Assembly (NCBI GenBank): GCA_964460035.1
Contig: CAYWPG010000003.1
Span: 62,001-126,000, forward strand
Length of the DNA stretch: 64,000 nucleotides
Direction of reading: 5' to 3'
From: CAYWPG01 sp964460035
GTDB lineage: Bacteria; Pseudomonadota; Gammaproteobacteria; Nitrococcales; AK92
Within the stretch, counting starts at the first letter, position 1. The number at the start of each line of letters is the position of its first letter. This document shows positions 1-8,540 of this stretch, piece by piece. The position numbers and the translations under genes were made by a program. The notes beneath the pieces were generated by a model. It ran no database searches, had not been told where the DNA came from, and was given only the letters and a program-made list of their open reading frames with translations.

Positions 1-273
1 CAAGCGCAGCGCGTGCATGGCCATATACCCGCCAAGACCTAGGTACACCGCATGCCCGAACGACAACAGACCGGTGTTGCCAAGCAACACGTTGTAGGAC
101 AGCGCGAACACGATCATCACGCCGATCTGGCTCATCAGCTGGATGTCGTGTCCGGAGCTGAAGATGAACGGCAGCACCGCTACCGCGAATGCAGCGATCA
201 GCCACGGCAGCGCCGGCCGAAGCCAGGAGGGCGTCCCGATGGCGACAGGATGTTGTTGCGGTATGGCACTCAT
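1..273 (-). CDS. livM: Branched-chain amino acid-type ABC transporter permease LivM (partial, N-terminus only)
   Basis: Only the first 91 codons are inside the window; the rest lies beyond its left edge. The protein begins MSAIPQQ and carries a hydrophobic segment followed by the LLSFGHAVYLGLGGYMA stretch, which matches the N-terminal permease signature of LivM proteins (known family feature). The ATG overlaps the livH stop codon as ATGA, so the two permeases are translationally coupled. It would form the heteromeric inner-membrane channel with LivH. The substrate need not be an amino acid: family members also carry urea, amides and aromatic acids. Confidence 0.88.
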   Translation of the reverse strand, partial: MSAIPQQHPVAIGTPSWLRPALPWLIAAFAVAVLPFIFSSGHDIQLMSQIGVMIVFALSYNVLLGNTGLLSFGHAVYLGLGGYMAMHALRL

Positions 274-1214
274 GCTTCACGTCTCCCCATCAGGCCGCGC
301 GGACGCACGATCAACGTCAGCACCAGCAGCAGGAACGGCAAGATCGGCGCGATGCGCGCCGACTCCATGTACCAGAGCGTCGCGAAGAAGTGATCGCGCG
401 GGAGCTGAACGCTGGAGAACAGGTGCGCCAGGGAGAAGTCGATAGACAGCGCGAAGGTTTGCAGAATTCCAATGATCAGCGAGGCGATCAGGGACCCTTG
501 GATCGAGCCCAGCCCGCCCAGCACCACCACCACGAACACTATGGGTCCCATCATGTACGCCATGCCGGGGTCGGTAATGAGGTGAATGCCTCCGACCACG
601 CCGCCCAATGCCGCCAGCCCAGTACCGAATGCGAACACGGCCATGAAGACCAGTGGCACGTTATGCCCTAATGCGCCGACGATATCGGGCCGGGACAACG
701 AAGCCTGGATGATCAGACCAGCCCGTGTCTTCTTCAGGAGCAGGAACAAGCCGATGAACATCGCCACCGCCACGATCAGCACGAATACCCGGAACGCCGG
801 ATAGGTCGCGCCGAACAGCGAAAACAATGGAAAGTCCAGCGACGCGGGCATGCGGTAATTGACCGGGTTGTTGCCCCAAATCAGCCGCACGATCTCCTCG
901 ATCACGTACGCCAGGCCAAAGGTGAACAGCAGCTCGGGTATGTGGCCGTGCTGGTGCACGTGTCTTAAGCCGTAGCGTTCTATCCCGGCGCCGACCAGCG
1001 CGACCAGGACAGGCGCTAGGAACAAGGCCACCCAGAAACCGGTATACAGCCCCAGGGTGTAAGCGAAGTAGGCTCCCAGCATATAGAAGCTGGCGTGCGC
1101 GAAGTTCAGCACACCCATCATGCCGAAGATCAGAGTCAGACCGCTGGATAGCATGAACAGCAGCATGCCGTACAGCAGGCCGTTGAGCAGCGAAAACACT
1201 AACGTCTCGACCAT
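270..1214 (-). CDS. livH: Branched-chain amino acid-type ABC transporter permease LivH
   Basis: This is a 314-residue polytopic inner-membrane protein, the usual length for LivH. It starts MVETLVFSLLNGLLYGMLLF and contains the NFAHASFYMLGAYFA stretch near residue 37, typical of the family, with about eight hydrophobic segments. It follows the substrate-binding protein gene after 77 bp and overlaps livM by 4 bp, so it is the second gene of a liv-like operon. The ATPase genes livG and livF are not in the window and would be expected past the left edge. The substrate is unknown; the neighbourhood is rich in acyl-CoA catabolism. Confidence 0.9.
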   Translation of the reverse strand: MVETLVFSLLNGLLYGMLLFMLSSGLTLIFGMMGVLNFAHASFYMLGAYFAYTLGLYTGFWVALFLAPVLVALVGAGIERYGLRHVHQHGHIPELLFTFGLAYVIEEIVRLIWGNNPVNYRMPASLDFPLFSLFGATYPAFRVFVLIVAVAMFIGLFLLLKKTRAGLIIQASLSRPDIVGALGHNVPLVFMAVFAFGTGLAALGGVVGGIHLITDPGMAYMMGPIVFVVVVLGGLGSIQGSLIASLIIGILQTFALSIDFSLAHLFSSVQLPRDHFFATLWYMESARIAPILPFLLLVLTLIVRPRGLMGRREA

Positions 1215-1235
1215 AGGTGCCCCCGGTCAGGAAAG

Positions 1236-1266
1236 CCGGCGCCGCGCCCCGCCAGGCGGGCGCCGG
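1236..1266 (-). promoter_or_regulatory. Intercistronic stem-loop between binding-protein gene and livH
   Basis: Arms CCGGCGCC (1236-1243) and GGCGCCGG (1259-1266) are perfect complements around 15 nt that are themselves GC-rich. The structure sits between the stop of the binding protein and the start of livH. Such hairpins commonly give the binding protein more transcript than the permeases, by attenuation or by blocking 3' decay. No U-run follows, so it is not a strong terminator. Confidence 0.45.
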
Positions 1267-1291
1267 TCATACTACGTAACGAGCGCGCCGC

Positions 1292-2563
1292 TTACGGGCG
1301 TTGCATCTTGCAGCTCGTTGGGAGCACTGTGGCTTCGGCAGGTATCTTGGCGATGGTGCGGAAGCCCACGCCGCTGTTCTCGACGTCGTACTTGACTCTC
1401 TCGCCGTCCTGCCGCGCCATCACGGAGATGTACATGGGCTGGAACAGCTGATGGTCGTCGGCGCGCATCCACACCTTGCCGGTGGGAGACTCGAACTCCA
1501 TACCCGATAGAGCGGTCGCGACCTTGGTGCCGTCGGTACTGCCGGCCTGCTCTATCGCTGCCTTGAGCATGTACATCAGGTTGTAGATGCGGTGGTAATA
1601 CCAGTCGATGTCCGGATACCGCTGCTTGAACTCTTCCACAAAGCGAGCGTAATCGGACAACTCCTCCTCGACATTGACGTTCGAGTGCCACTCGGTGATC
1701 TGAAGGTTGCGGTCTATGCCGGATTCACCCAGGGCCGCGCCGGTACCCAGGCCGCCACCGTAGTAGGTGTAGAAGTTGGCCTGCAGGCCGCTGGCGACCG
1801 CCTCGCGAACCAGCAGACTCAAGTCATTGCCCCAGTTGCCGGTGACGATCGAATCAGCGCCGGCCTGGCGGATACGTGCGATGTACGGCGAGAAGTCGCG
1901 CACCTGCCCGATCGGATGCAAGATCTCGCCAACCACCTCCACATCCGGCCGCTTGTCGGCGATCAGCTGCTTGAAGCCGGCCGCCACGGCGTGGCCATGC
2001 GAATAATCCTGGTTGATCAGATAAACCCGCTTAATGTCCTGGTTATCCTTCATGTAGTTCGTCAGCGCCTCCAGCTTCACGTCGCTATGCGCGTCGAAAC
2101 GGAAATGCCAGAAGCTGCAGCGCTCGTTGGTAAATACCGGGTCAACGGCGGCGTAATTCAAGTACAGCACCTGATTGTTCCCGCGAGCGCGCCGGTTATG
2201 ACGGTTCACCCCTTCGATCAATGCACCCGCGATATGCGAACCGTTGCCCTGAGTGACGAACTGAATTCCCTGGTCGATCGCGCGTTGCAATAGCGCCGCG
2301 GACTCCTGGGGGCTGCCCTTGTTGTCCATCGCTACGATCTCGAACGGACGCCCATTGACACCGCCCCCGGCGTTGATTTTGTCAGCGACGAAAAGGAAGT
2401 GCTTGAGGCCGGCATCGCCCACGTTGGCCATTGGGCCCGACATCGATTCGATGTAGGCAATGCGAATAGGGCTGCGATCCTGCGCCAATACGGCGCTGCT
2501 AAAGGCGAGAGTGGCACTGGCTACGGCTGTGGCCAAAAGGCCTAACTTGCGAAGTTGCAGCAT
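1292..2563 (-). CDS. ABC transporter periplasmic substrate-binding protein, Leu/Ile/Val-binding (type 1 PBP) family
   Basis: This 423-residue protein has an N-terminal signal peptide (MLQLRKLGLLATAVA..., probable cleavage after the AVLA at residues 24-27) followed by IRIAYIESMSGPMANVGD, the usual opening of LivJ/LivK-like receptors. I chose the ATG at 2563 rather than the upstream in-frame ATG at 2581, because the sequence GGAGGAGAG lies between them and makes a strong ribosome binding site. It is the first gene of the liv-like operon and delivers substrate to LivHM. The ligand cannot be read from sequence. Confidence 0.88.
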   Translation of the reverse strand: MLQLRKLGLLATAVASATLAFSSAVLAQDRSPIRIAYIESMSGPMANVGDAGLKHFLFVADKINAGGGVNGRPFEIVAMDNKGSPQESAALLQRAIDQGIQFVTQGNGSHIAGALIEGVNRHNRRARGNNQVLYLNYAAVDPVFTNERCSFWHFRFDAHSDVKLEALTNYMKDNQDIKRVYLINQDYSHGHAVAAGFKQLIADKRPDVEVVGEILHPIGQVRDFSPYIARIRQAGADSIVTGNWGNDLSLLVREAVASGLQANFYTYYGGGLGTGAALGESGIDRNLQITEWHSNVNVEEELSDYARFVEEFKQRYPDIDWYYHRIYNLMYMLKAAIEQAGSTDGTKVATALSGMEFESPTGKVWMRADDHQLFQPMYISVMARQDGERVKYDVENSGVGFRTIAKIPAEATVLPTSCKMQRP

Positions 2564-2608
2564 TATGGTCTCTCCTCCCATCGGCGGAATTGCTCCGTCG
2601 AGTTCATT

Positions 2609-2628
2609 CGTGCTTATGCACGTTTTTT
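2609..2628 (+). terminator. Short hairpin with T6 tract upstream of the liv-like operon
   Basis: CGTGC-TTAT-GCACG is followed directly by TTTTTT on the plus strand. The stem is only 5 bp. It lies in the leader of the minus-strand operon, where it reads as a small hairpin preceded by A6. It could stop antisense transcription arriving from the left or be fortuitous. Confidence 0.3.
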
Positions 2629-3227
2629 GGTGCCTTCAGTGGAGAAGGCTCCGCCCCGGCTCGGTGGCCGAAAGTTGTTGTAGTTCTACGTGAACGCGCC
2701 GATCGAGACCCGCGATCGCATGGTATCGGGCAGCACGTCCTGGTTTGCAGGAGTGAGCAATGGCAAGCCTTCTCCTGGGCAAACAACTCTCCATTGGACG
2801 CGTCCCACATTGCGGGCAAAAGCGCCGGCCAAGGCACCAGCCCACAGGATTTCCGTCGCGGCCGGGCTGCAGCGGGCCAAAAGCAAGCAAACTCAAACTG
2901 CGGATGGCTTCGCTCAGCCGCTTCTTATTAGACCATTACACCTTCCGCACCTTGTGGAATGCCGCTCCCTGGCAAGTTCTACGCTCGCTCCGGTTCCTGG
3001 CTCCCACACCGGTTCGGATTCACTGCCTGCAAAGGCGGCACTCATGCCGAACGAATCGACTATAACAGTATCGCAGTTGCGCGCAATGTCCTATGGAAAA
3101 TTCGATCCACTTCCTGGACGATCCGCGACACGCTGGCCGTTGGACGGCCTTCGGCAAATGTTTACTGCCTAACCCGTTAGCCACGGTGCCTGCAACCAAA
3201 CATTAGAATAGCTGAATATCGGAATGT
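2629..3227. other. Roughly 600 bp with no supported gene
   Basis: Several overlapping open frames exist here on both strands, the longest being 160 codons from 2690. None shows a recognisable domain, a good ribosome binding site or a convincing amino-acid composition. The stretch presumably contains the promoter of the liv-like operon; I could not identify a clear operator. Confidence 0.5.
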
Positions 3228-3263
3228 GCCGTATTGACGACCGCTATAGACCGCCAATACGGC
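3228..3263 (-). terminator. Hairpin downstream of the DUF2795 gene
   Basis: Arms GCCGTATTGACG (3228-3239) and CGCCAATACGGC (3252-3263) pair at 11 of 12 positions around a 12-nt loop. The hairpin starts 15 nt after the stop codon of the DUF2795 gene. There is no long U-run, so termination efficiency is uncertain. Confidence 0.5.
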
Positions 3264-3277
3264 CACTATGAGACGAC

Positions 3278-3526
3278 TCAGTGCCGCTGCCCGAATCCTT
3301 TGATTGCATCGGCCACGCCGCTTGGCAGCCCCAAACGCTGCATCACATCGCCGATACTGTTATATGCTCCGGGAGGAATCTTGTTCAGCATGGCTAGAAT
3401 CCCGCTGTCGGCCTGATTAGCCTCCGCCTGGTGCACCAGTTCGTCCTTCTGGGCAGGAAAGTTCACGCCCTTGAGAACTTGAGCGATATCGCTTGCGGAC
3501 CGCCCACCCGTTTGTTGCTGCGCCAT
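3278..3526 (-). CDS. DUF2795 domain-containing protein
   Basis: This is an 82-residue soluble protein. Residues 12-70 match the DUF2795 pattern: a VLKGVNFPAQKDEL segment, then a helical stretch, then LNKIPPGAYNSIGDVMQRLG. The family is small and widespread and has no established biochemical function. It stands alone, divergent from the DNA glycosylase gene at 3683, with its own downstream hairpin. The start ATG is the only reasonable one. The family call rests on recalled motif similarity. Confidence 0.75.
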   Translation of the reverse strand: MAQQQTGGRSASDIAQVLKGVNFPAQKDELVHQAEANQADSGILAMLNKIPPGAYNSIGDVMQRLGLPSGVADAIKGFGQRH

Positions 3527-3682
3527 CGTACTCTCCGTTCACTTGCAACCTGCTCTGCCGGCGTCCTACGATCGCAGGAATAGCCAGCCGTTAGCTCCAC
3601 ATGGGTACTGCCAGGGCTGGCGCAAGGGTATGGCGAGACTATTGCGTTCGTACCTTCGACTTGGACCGGTCGCTTCAGGGCA

Positions 3683-4333
3683 ATGAGCCGCAACGCGCCT
3701 ATCACCACTCTCAGCGTCGAGACGTTCACGGCAGCGCTCAGCGCTCTGGCTGCGGACGACCCCGCGCTGGCCGCTTGGCTGCAACGCTACGGTCCGCCGA
3801 CGCCGTGGTGGCGTCCCGCGGGCTATTCCACACTGGCCCGGCTGATTGTCGAGCAACAGGTGTCACTGGCCTCGGCCCGGGCCGTATGCAGACGCCTGGA
3901 ACAGCTGGGCGCACTGACCGACCCTGCGCGCCTGTTGCACCACCCCGACGCCGTGCTGCGTGCTGCAGGCCTGAGCCGCCAGAAACTGGCGTATCTACGC
4001 GCGCTGGCGACCGCTCTGGTGCAAGGCGAACTGGACCTGGAGGAACTGGAATCGTTGGCGGATAACGAAGTACGCCAACGTCTGGTCGCGCTCAAAGGGA
4101 TAGGCCCCTGGACCGCCGAGGTTTATCTATTGATGGCGCTGCGCCGCCCGGACGCCTGGCCGGCTAGCGATTTGGGCTTGCTGGTCGCCTTGAAAAACTT
4201 ATACCGGCTTCCTGCCCGCCCCACAGCCCACCAGGCTCAGGAGTTAGCCGAACGCTGGCGCCCCCATCGCAGCGCCGTGAGCTGGCTGTTGTGGCACGGG
4301 TATCTGGTCGAGCTCGGCCTCCCGCGGCCTTAA
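3683..4333 (+). CDS. DNA-3-methyladenine glycosylase II (AlkA/HhH-GPD family)
   Basis: This 216-residue protein is a base-excision repair enzyme expected to remove alkylated purines from DNA. The helix-hairpin-helix motif LKGIGPWTAEVYLLMAL lies at residues 137-153, and the catalytic aspartate is Asp163 in PASDLGL, matching the family pattern. It lacks the extra N-terminal domain of E. coli AlkA, so it resembles the shorter MAG-type glycosylases. The ribosome binding site (AGGG, 4 nt upstream) is weak. It is a single gene that converges on the methyltransferase gene ending at 4369. Confidence 0.85.
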   Translation: MSRNAPITTLSVETFTAALSALAADDPALAAWLQRYGPPTPWWRPAGYSTLARLIVEQQVSLASARAVCRRLEQLGALTDPARLLHHPDAVLRAAGLSRQKLAYLRALATALVQGELDLEELESLADNEVRQRLVALKGIGPWTAEVYLLMALRRPDAWPASDLGLLVALKNLYRLPARPTAHQAQELAERWRPHRSAVSWLLWHGYLVELGLPRP

Positions 4334-4368
4334 GCACGCTATGGCGTGCCCGCGTCCCTGCGCCGCGA

Positions 4369-5439
4369 TCACGCGGGGGCGCTGTCAGTTCCTGCCTCAG
4401 CGCTTGTCGCGTCCTGCCGAAGACGCACATTTCTCTGCCGGGCAACCCGCTCGCGCGCTCTGAGCTGTCCACAACCGGCTTCCACGTCCTGCCCGGCCGA
4501 GTACCGCAATTTAGCCAGAACACCCCGCTGATGAAGATAGCGCGCCATCGCCGCGGCCCGTTCCCAAGACGGACGTTGGAAACTCAGCCTGCCGATGGTG
4601 TTGTAAGGGATTAGATTCATCACGGCATACTTGCCGCGCAGTAGCCGGACAATCCCTTCCAGCTCGTCGTCGCCATCGTTCACGCCCTCTATCAGGGTCC
4701 ATTGGTATTGGATCGGGTAACGGGTAGCGCGCGCATAGCGCTCGGCAAGCTCCACCAGCTCGGCCGGCTCCAGACGCGGCGCCCGTGGCAGCAGCTGGGC
4801 GCGCAAGGCCGGCTTGGTGGTGTGCAGCGACAGGGCAAGCGCCGGCTTGACCGCGCCTTGCGGGAGGCGCTCGAACACACGCCGGTCGCCTACCGTGGAG
4901 AACACCAGATTCTTATGCCCTATTCCGCCGGCGGTGCCTAACAGCTCTATCGCTTCCAGCACGTTGTCCATGTTGTGGGCCGGCTCGCCCATCCCCATGA
5001 ATACGACCTTCTTGACCGGCCGCCGACGGCGGGCAAGCGCCACTTGCGCCACGATCTCGGCACTGCCCAGCTGCCGCAGCAACCCGTCCCGGCCCGTCAT
5101 GCAGAACACGCAACCGACGGCACAACCGACCTGCGTGGAAACACACACGCCGTCACGCGGAAGCAGCACACTCTCGACGGTCTGCCCATCGGCCAGAGTC
5201 ACCAACAGGCGGCTGGAACCATCCGCGCTGGGATGCTCGGAGCGAACCTGGGCAAGCGCTTCCAACTCTGCCGCGATCTGGGGCAGCGCGGTTCGCAGTG
5301 GCAAAGGAAATGGATTCTGGGCCTGACGCGGGCCGCTATCCAATGGCTGCCCATGCGCCCACGCCCACAGCGCACGCTGCTCGTGAACGGGCTTGGCGCC
5401 GTGACTGCGGAGACGCTGACGGATGTGTTCGATACGCAT
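4369..5439 (-). CDS. RlmN/Cfr-family radical SAM RNA methyltransferase
   Basis: This 356-residue protein has the radical SAM cluster CxxxCxxC at Cys106, Cys110 and Cys113. It also has the two cysteines that RlmN and Cfr need for methyl transfer through a methyl-cysteine intermediate: Cys99 in GVCVSTQ, seven residues before the cluster as in E. coli RlmN, and Cys323 in AGCGQLR. It should therefore be a working adenine C2 or C8 methyltransferase on rRNA or tRNA. The short N-terminal domain and the lone position, away from the pilF/ispG context where rlmN usually sits, suggest a paralogue rather than the main rlmN. Which carbon it modifies cannot be told by eye. Confidence 0.8.
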   Translation of the reverse strand: MRIEHIRQRLRSHGAKPVHEQRALWAWAHGQPLDSGPRQAQNPFPLPLRTALPQIAAELEALAQVRSEHPSADGSSRLLVTLADGQTVESVLLPRDGVCVSTQVGCAVGCVFCMTGRDGLLRQLGSAEIVAQVALARRRRPVKKVVFMGMGEPAHNMDNVLEAIELLGTAGGIGHKNLVFSTVGDRRVFERLPQGAVKPALALSLHTTKPALRAQLLPRAPRLEPAELVELAERYARATRYPIQYQWTLIEGVNDGDDELEGIVRLLRGKYAVMNLIPYNTIGRLSFQRPSWERAAAMARYLHQRGVLAKLRYSAGQDVEAGCGQLRARERVARQRNVRLRQDATSAEAGTDSAPA

Positions 5440-5593
5440 GGGAGACGGATGCTAGCACCGCCTCCCTTCCGCCGCTACAACCTCGCGCACTTGCCCTCAT
5501 TAATGGCGCAGGTCAACGGAGATACGAGCTAGGCGCTGTATACTCCGCGCAGGCCCACAATCGGATTCAAGCATCAGCACAGAGAGGCATTAC

Positions 5594-6169
5594 ATGCAGC
5601 TTAAGCTTCAGACGATCATTTGCAGCACTCGTCCAGGACGGGCCGGGCCGGCTATCGCGCGTTGGTTCAACGAGTTCGCAAGCCGCCACGGCAAGTTCGA
5701 GACCAGCCTGGTCGACCTGGCGGACTTCAAACTACCGATCTACGACGAGCCGCATCACCCGCGGCTGCAGAAGTACGAAAAGGCCCATACCCAGGAATGG
5801 TCCGCCAGCGTGGCTGCCGCAGACGCCTACGTATTCGTGATTCCGGAGTACAACTTCGGGCCGCCACCGTCGTTCGTTAACGCCTTGAACTATGTCTATA
5901 AGGAATGGAACTACAAGCCGTGCGGTTTCGTCAGCTATGGCGGCGTCTCCGGCGGCCTGAGGTCGGTGCAGCTGGCAAAACAGCTGGTCACCACTTTGAA
6001 GATGATGCCCATGGTCGAAAGCGTGGCAGCGCCCATGTTCAGCCAACTGCTGGATGAAGACGGGCATTTCCGCTCCAACCCGCTCATCGATGACTCGGCC
6101 CAGCAAATGCTCGACGAGCTGTTCAAGTGGGCGCAGGCCCTGAAGCCGTTGCACACGGCCGCAGCTTAG
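5594..6169 (+). CDS. NADPH-dependent FMN reductase (flavodoxin-like fold)
   Basis: This 191-residue protein opens LKLQTIICSTRPGRAG, the phosphate-binding loop of the FMN reductase family, and has VIPEYNFGPP near residue 80 and SYGGVSGGLRS near residue 118, both flavin-contacting family signatures. It probably supplies reduced FMN or reduces quinones or azo compounds in the cytoplasm. GAGAGG precedes the ATG. The gene is monocistronic and ends at a strong hairpin. Confidence 0.85.
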   Translation: MQLKLQTIICSTRPGRAGPAIARWFNEFASRHGKFETSLVDLADFKLPIYDEPHHPRLQKYEKAHTQEWSASVAAADAYVFVIPEYNFGPPPSFVNALNYVYKEWNYKPCGFVSYGGVSGGLRSVQLAKQLVTTLKMMPMVESVAAPMFSQLLDEDGHFRSNPLIDDSAQQMLDELFKWAQALKPLHTAAA

Positions 6170-6180
6170 GCAGCACGACA

Positions 6181-6215
6181 GCGGGCCGCTGAGTAGGATG
6201 TTTTCAGTGGCCCGC
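6181..6215. terminator. Hairpin between convergent FMN reductase and GGDEF genes
   Basis: Arms GCGGGCCGCTGA (6181-6192) and TCAGTGGCCCGC (6204-6215) pair over 12 bp with one G-U, around an 11-nt loop. It begins 12 nt after the FMN reductase stop and can serve both converging transcripts. There is no U-run. Confidence 0.6.
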
Positions 6216-6273
6216 GGCATCGCCTGTAACCACAGTCGGGCCCGCCAACGGCAGGAAACTATAGCCAGAGCCG

Positions 6274-8502
6274 CTACAAAGCCGAGCGCCTGGACTCCGA
6301 CCGGAAGAAGCAGTAGCGATTCCGCCCGCTGTGCTTGGCTTCGTACATAGCGGTATCGGCGTGCCGAATCAGCGTGTCTATGTCGCAGCCGTCGCGAGGA
6401 AAAAGGCTGATGCCTATGCTGGCGGTGGTATGCAGCTCCAGTCCGCGGATACGATAGGGCGTATCCAGCCGCTCGAGGCAGACACGGCTGACGCGTGCGG
6501 CGGCCTCCTCGGAGCGCGTATCGGCCAGCACAACCACGAACTCGTCCCCGCCCAAGCGCCCGACCAAGTCGGTACCCCGCACGCTGGCGCGCAGCCGCCG
6601 CGCGATCTCGATCAGCACCTTATCACCCACCTCATGCCCATGCTGATCGTTGATCGGCTTGAAGCGGTCCATATCGATGAACAGCACCGCGACCTGGGAA
6701 TTGTTGCGTCGCGCAGCGGCCAGCATCGGCTCCGCGAATTCATGAACCAGAGCGCGATTGGGCAGCCCGGTAAGCGGGTCGTGCTGCGAAACTTGTCGGA
6801 TTCGGTCCTCGATCTCCTTACGATCGCTTATGTCCTTATGAACCACGTGAATCCGCTCGGGAGCCCCCTCTGCATCCCGTACCACAAGGACCTGCGAGGC
6901 GATCCAACGATAACCTCCATCGCGGTGCCGGAGCCGGAACTCGAGCGCGTAGTGTGGCGCCTTCGCGGCCTGGATCGCATCGAACTGCTTGAGCACCGCC
7001 GCGCGGTCATCCGGGTGCACTCTATCCATCAGTACGTTCAGATCGTTACCGAGCTCCGCGTCCTCAAAGCCGAGCAAGCGCTTCCACTCCGGAGAGTAGT
7101 AGACCTCGCCCGTCTTCAGGTCTTGCTCCCAGTACCCCACCGACGCAATATCCATCGCCATTTGCAGCTTGGCGCGCGCTTCGGCCAAGCGCTGCGCCGC
7201 CAGCCGCCTATCAGTGATGTCCATCAACACGCCCACGATCAGCCGGTGCTGTGAGCCCGGGGAGGACTCCACGGCCCGGGCCCGCAAGTACATCCAGCGT
7301 ATATCGCCTTGTTTGCGCCGCATGCGCAGCTCCGTTTGAAATAAGGCTTGCTCCCCGCCGGCCAATTGCCGCCACGCCCGCATCACTCGCTGTAGATCTT
7401 CTGGGTCGATGATGCGCGACCACCAGTCGAGATAAGAGGTCGCTTGGTTGGGCTCGTACCCCAGATCGGCAACGTAGTTGTCGCTGTGATACACACGGCC
7501 GTTCGAGAAATCGACCTCCCATAAGTAAAGCTCCGCGGCTTCTATCGCCACGCCTATCCTGCGCAGGTAGTCCGCCTCTGCCTGGGCCAGCTGGCGCCGC
7601 GCGGTGGCGGCCAGGTAATTGAGCACGCTTCCCTGGTAGAGGACCAGCACCGCCAGCGACGTGACCAAGAGCGTGGTAACCAGGCTATAACCGAAGCCGA
7701 CGGGCAACACCTCGTACGCCACTACAATCCGGAACAGCCACAGCAGCAGCAGCGGCAACGCGATGGCGGGCAGCAGCATGCGCCTGACTATGAGTCCGCC
7801 GGGCCCGCGGCTGCTCAAGATGCGCACCAGCGGCTGCGAGCTGTCCGCCAGCATGAGCCCGATTCCGAACGCTGAATACGCGATGGCGCTGGTCACCGAC
7901 AGAGGGCGGAACAAAGGGGTGTAGTCCACCGCCCCGAACGCGTAGAGATAATCGATCAGGAAGAACTGGCCGAAGAAGAAAATCACTCCGCCGGCCAGCC
8001 AGCTAGCGAAGCCCAACCAATCGGTTCGGCCCAGCGTTACCAGCGATAGCGACGCGAGCAGACTGGCCGCCACGGTCAGAGGCGAGGGAGGGCTCGCTTC
8101 CGGCCCTATTCCCCCATCCCCTAGCACAGCGGCGAGCAAAGCCGCCAGTACGATACCCGCCGCTGCCAAGGCAAACAGCCGCTGCACGCGCATCAGGTGC
8201 GGCCGGTTACGAAAGCTGAGGAACAATAATAGGGAGGTGCCGGTAAGGACCAGAAACAGCGCCGCGCCAACCGAAGGCCACCAGGGCGGACTGGCCAGGG
8301 GCGATACCAGCCACCCCAGCGCAAATCCCGCTGCACCGAACGCTGCCACCGCGAGCGCGAGCAGACGAGCAGCTAAATCCAATTGACGCCCCAGAGGGTG
8401 CTCCCCATCCGGCGCAAAGGAAATATCTAACGGCATCAGGCGACGGAGCGACCCGCGTGTGAGAACAACGTTGCTTGCGAGATGGGGCAGGCCGTGCGGC
8501 AA
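6274..8502 (-). CDS. Membrane-bound diguanylate cyclase with two PAS domains (GGDEF)
   Basis: The 742-residue reading has about eight N-terminal membrane segments (residues 40-300), two PAS/PAC modules (roughly 315-430 and 440-570) and a C-terminal GGDEF domain. The active-site GGDEF is intact at residues 651-655. The inhibitory-site motif RGTD is at 642-645, five residues upstream, so the enzyme should make c-di-GMP with product feedback. No EAL domain is present. The start is uncertain: the longest form starts with TTG at 8502, and an ATG at 8436 (MPLDISF) is equally plausible; neither has a good ribosome binding site. It stands alone, so the sensed signal is unknown. Confidence 0.88.
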   Translation of the reverse strand: MPHGLPHLASNVVLTRGSLRRLMPLDISFAPDGEHPLGRQLDLAARLLALAVAAFGAAGFALGWLVSPLASPPWWPSVGAALFLVLTGTSLLLFLSFRNRPHLMRVQRLFALAAAGIVLAALLAAVLGDGGIGPEASPPSPLTVAASLLASLSLVTLGRTDWLGFASWLAGGVIFFFGQFFLIDYLYAFGAVDYTPLFRPLSVTSAIAYSAFGIGLMLADSSQPLVRILSSRGPGGLIVRRMLLPAIALPLLLLWLFRIVVAYEVLPVGFGYSLVTTLLVTSLAVLVLYQGSVLNYLAATARRQLAQAEADYLRRIGVAIEAAELYLWEVDFSNGRVYHSDNYVADLGYEPNQATSYLDWWSRIIDPEDLQRVMRAWRQLAGGEQALFQTELRMRRKQGDIRWMYLRARAVESSPGSQHRLIVGVLMDITDRRLAAQRLAEARAKLQMAMDIASVGYWEQDLKTGEVYYSPEWKRLLGFEDAELGNDLNVLMDRVHPDDRAAVLKQFDAIQAAKAPHYALEFRLRHRDGGYRWIASQVLVVRDAEGAPERIHVVHKDISDRKEIEDRIRQVSQHDPLTGLPNRALVHEFAEPMLAAARRNNSQVAVLFIDMDRFKPINDQHGHEVGDKVLIEIARRLRASVRGTDLVGRLGGDEFVVVLADTRSEEAAARVSRVCLERLDTPYRIRGLELHTTASIGISLFPRDGCDIDTLIRHADTAMYEAKHSGRNRYCFFRSESRRSAL

Positions 8503-8540
8503 GGCAAGCGCGCCAGCCTTGCCGCACCGTCGAACGGATG

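Noticed and set aside
2690..3172. 160-codon plus-strand frame in the gap upstream of the liv-like operon
   Set aside because: No ribosome binding site, no domain and competing frames of similar length in other phases; treated as non-coding.
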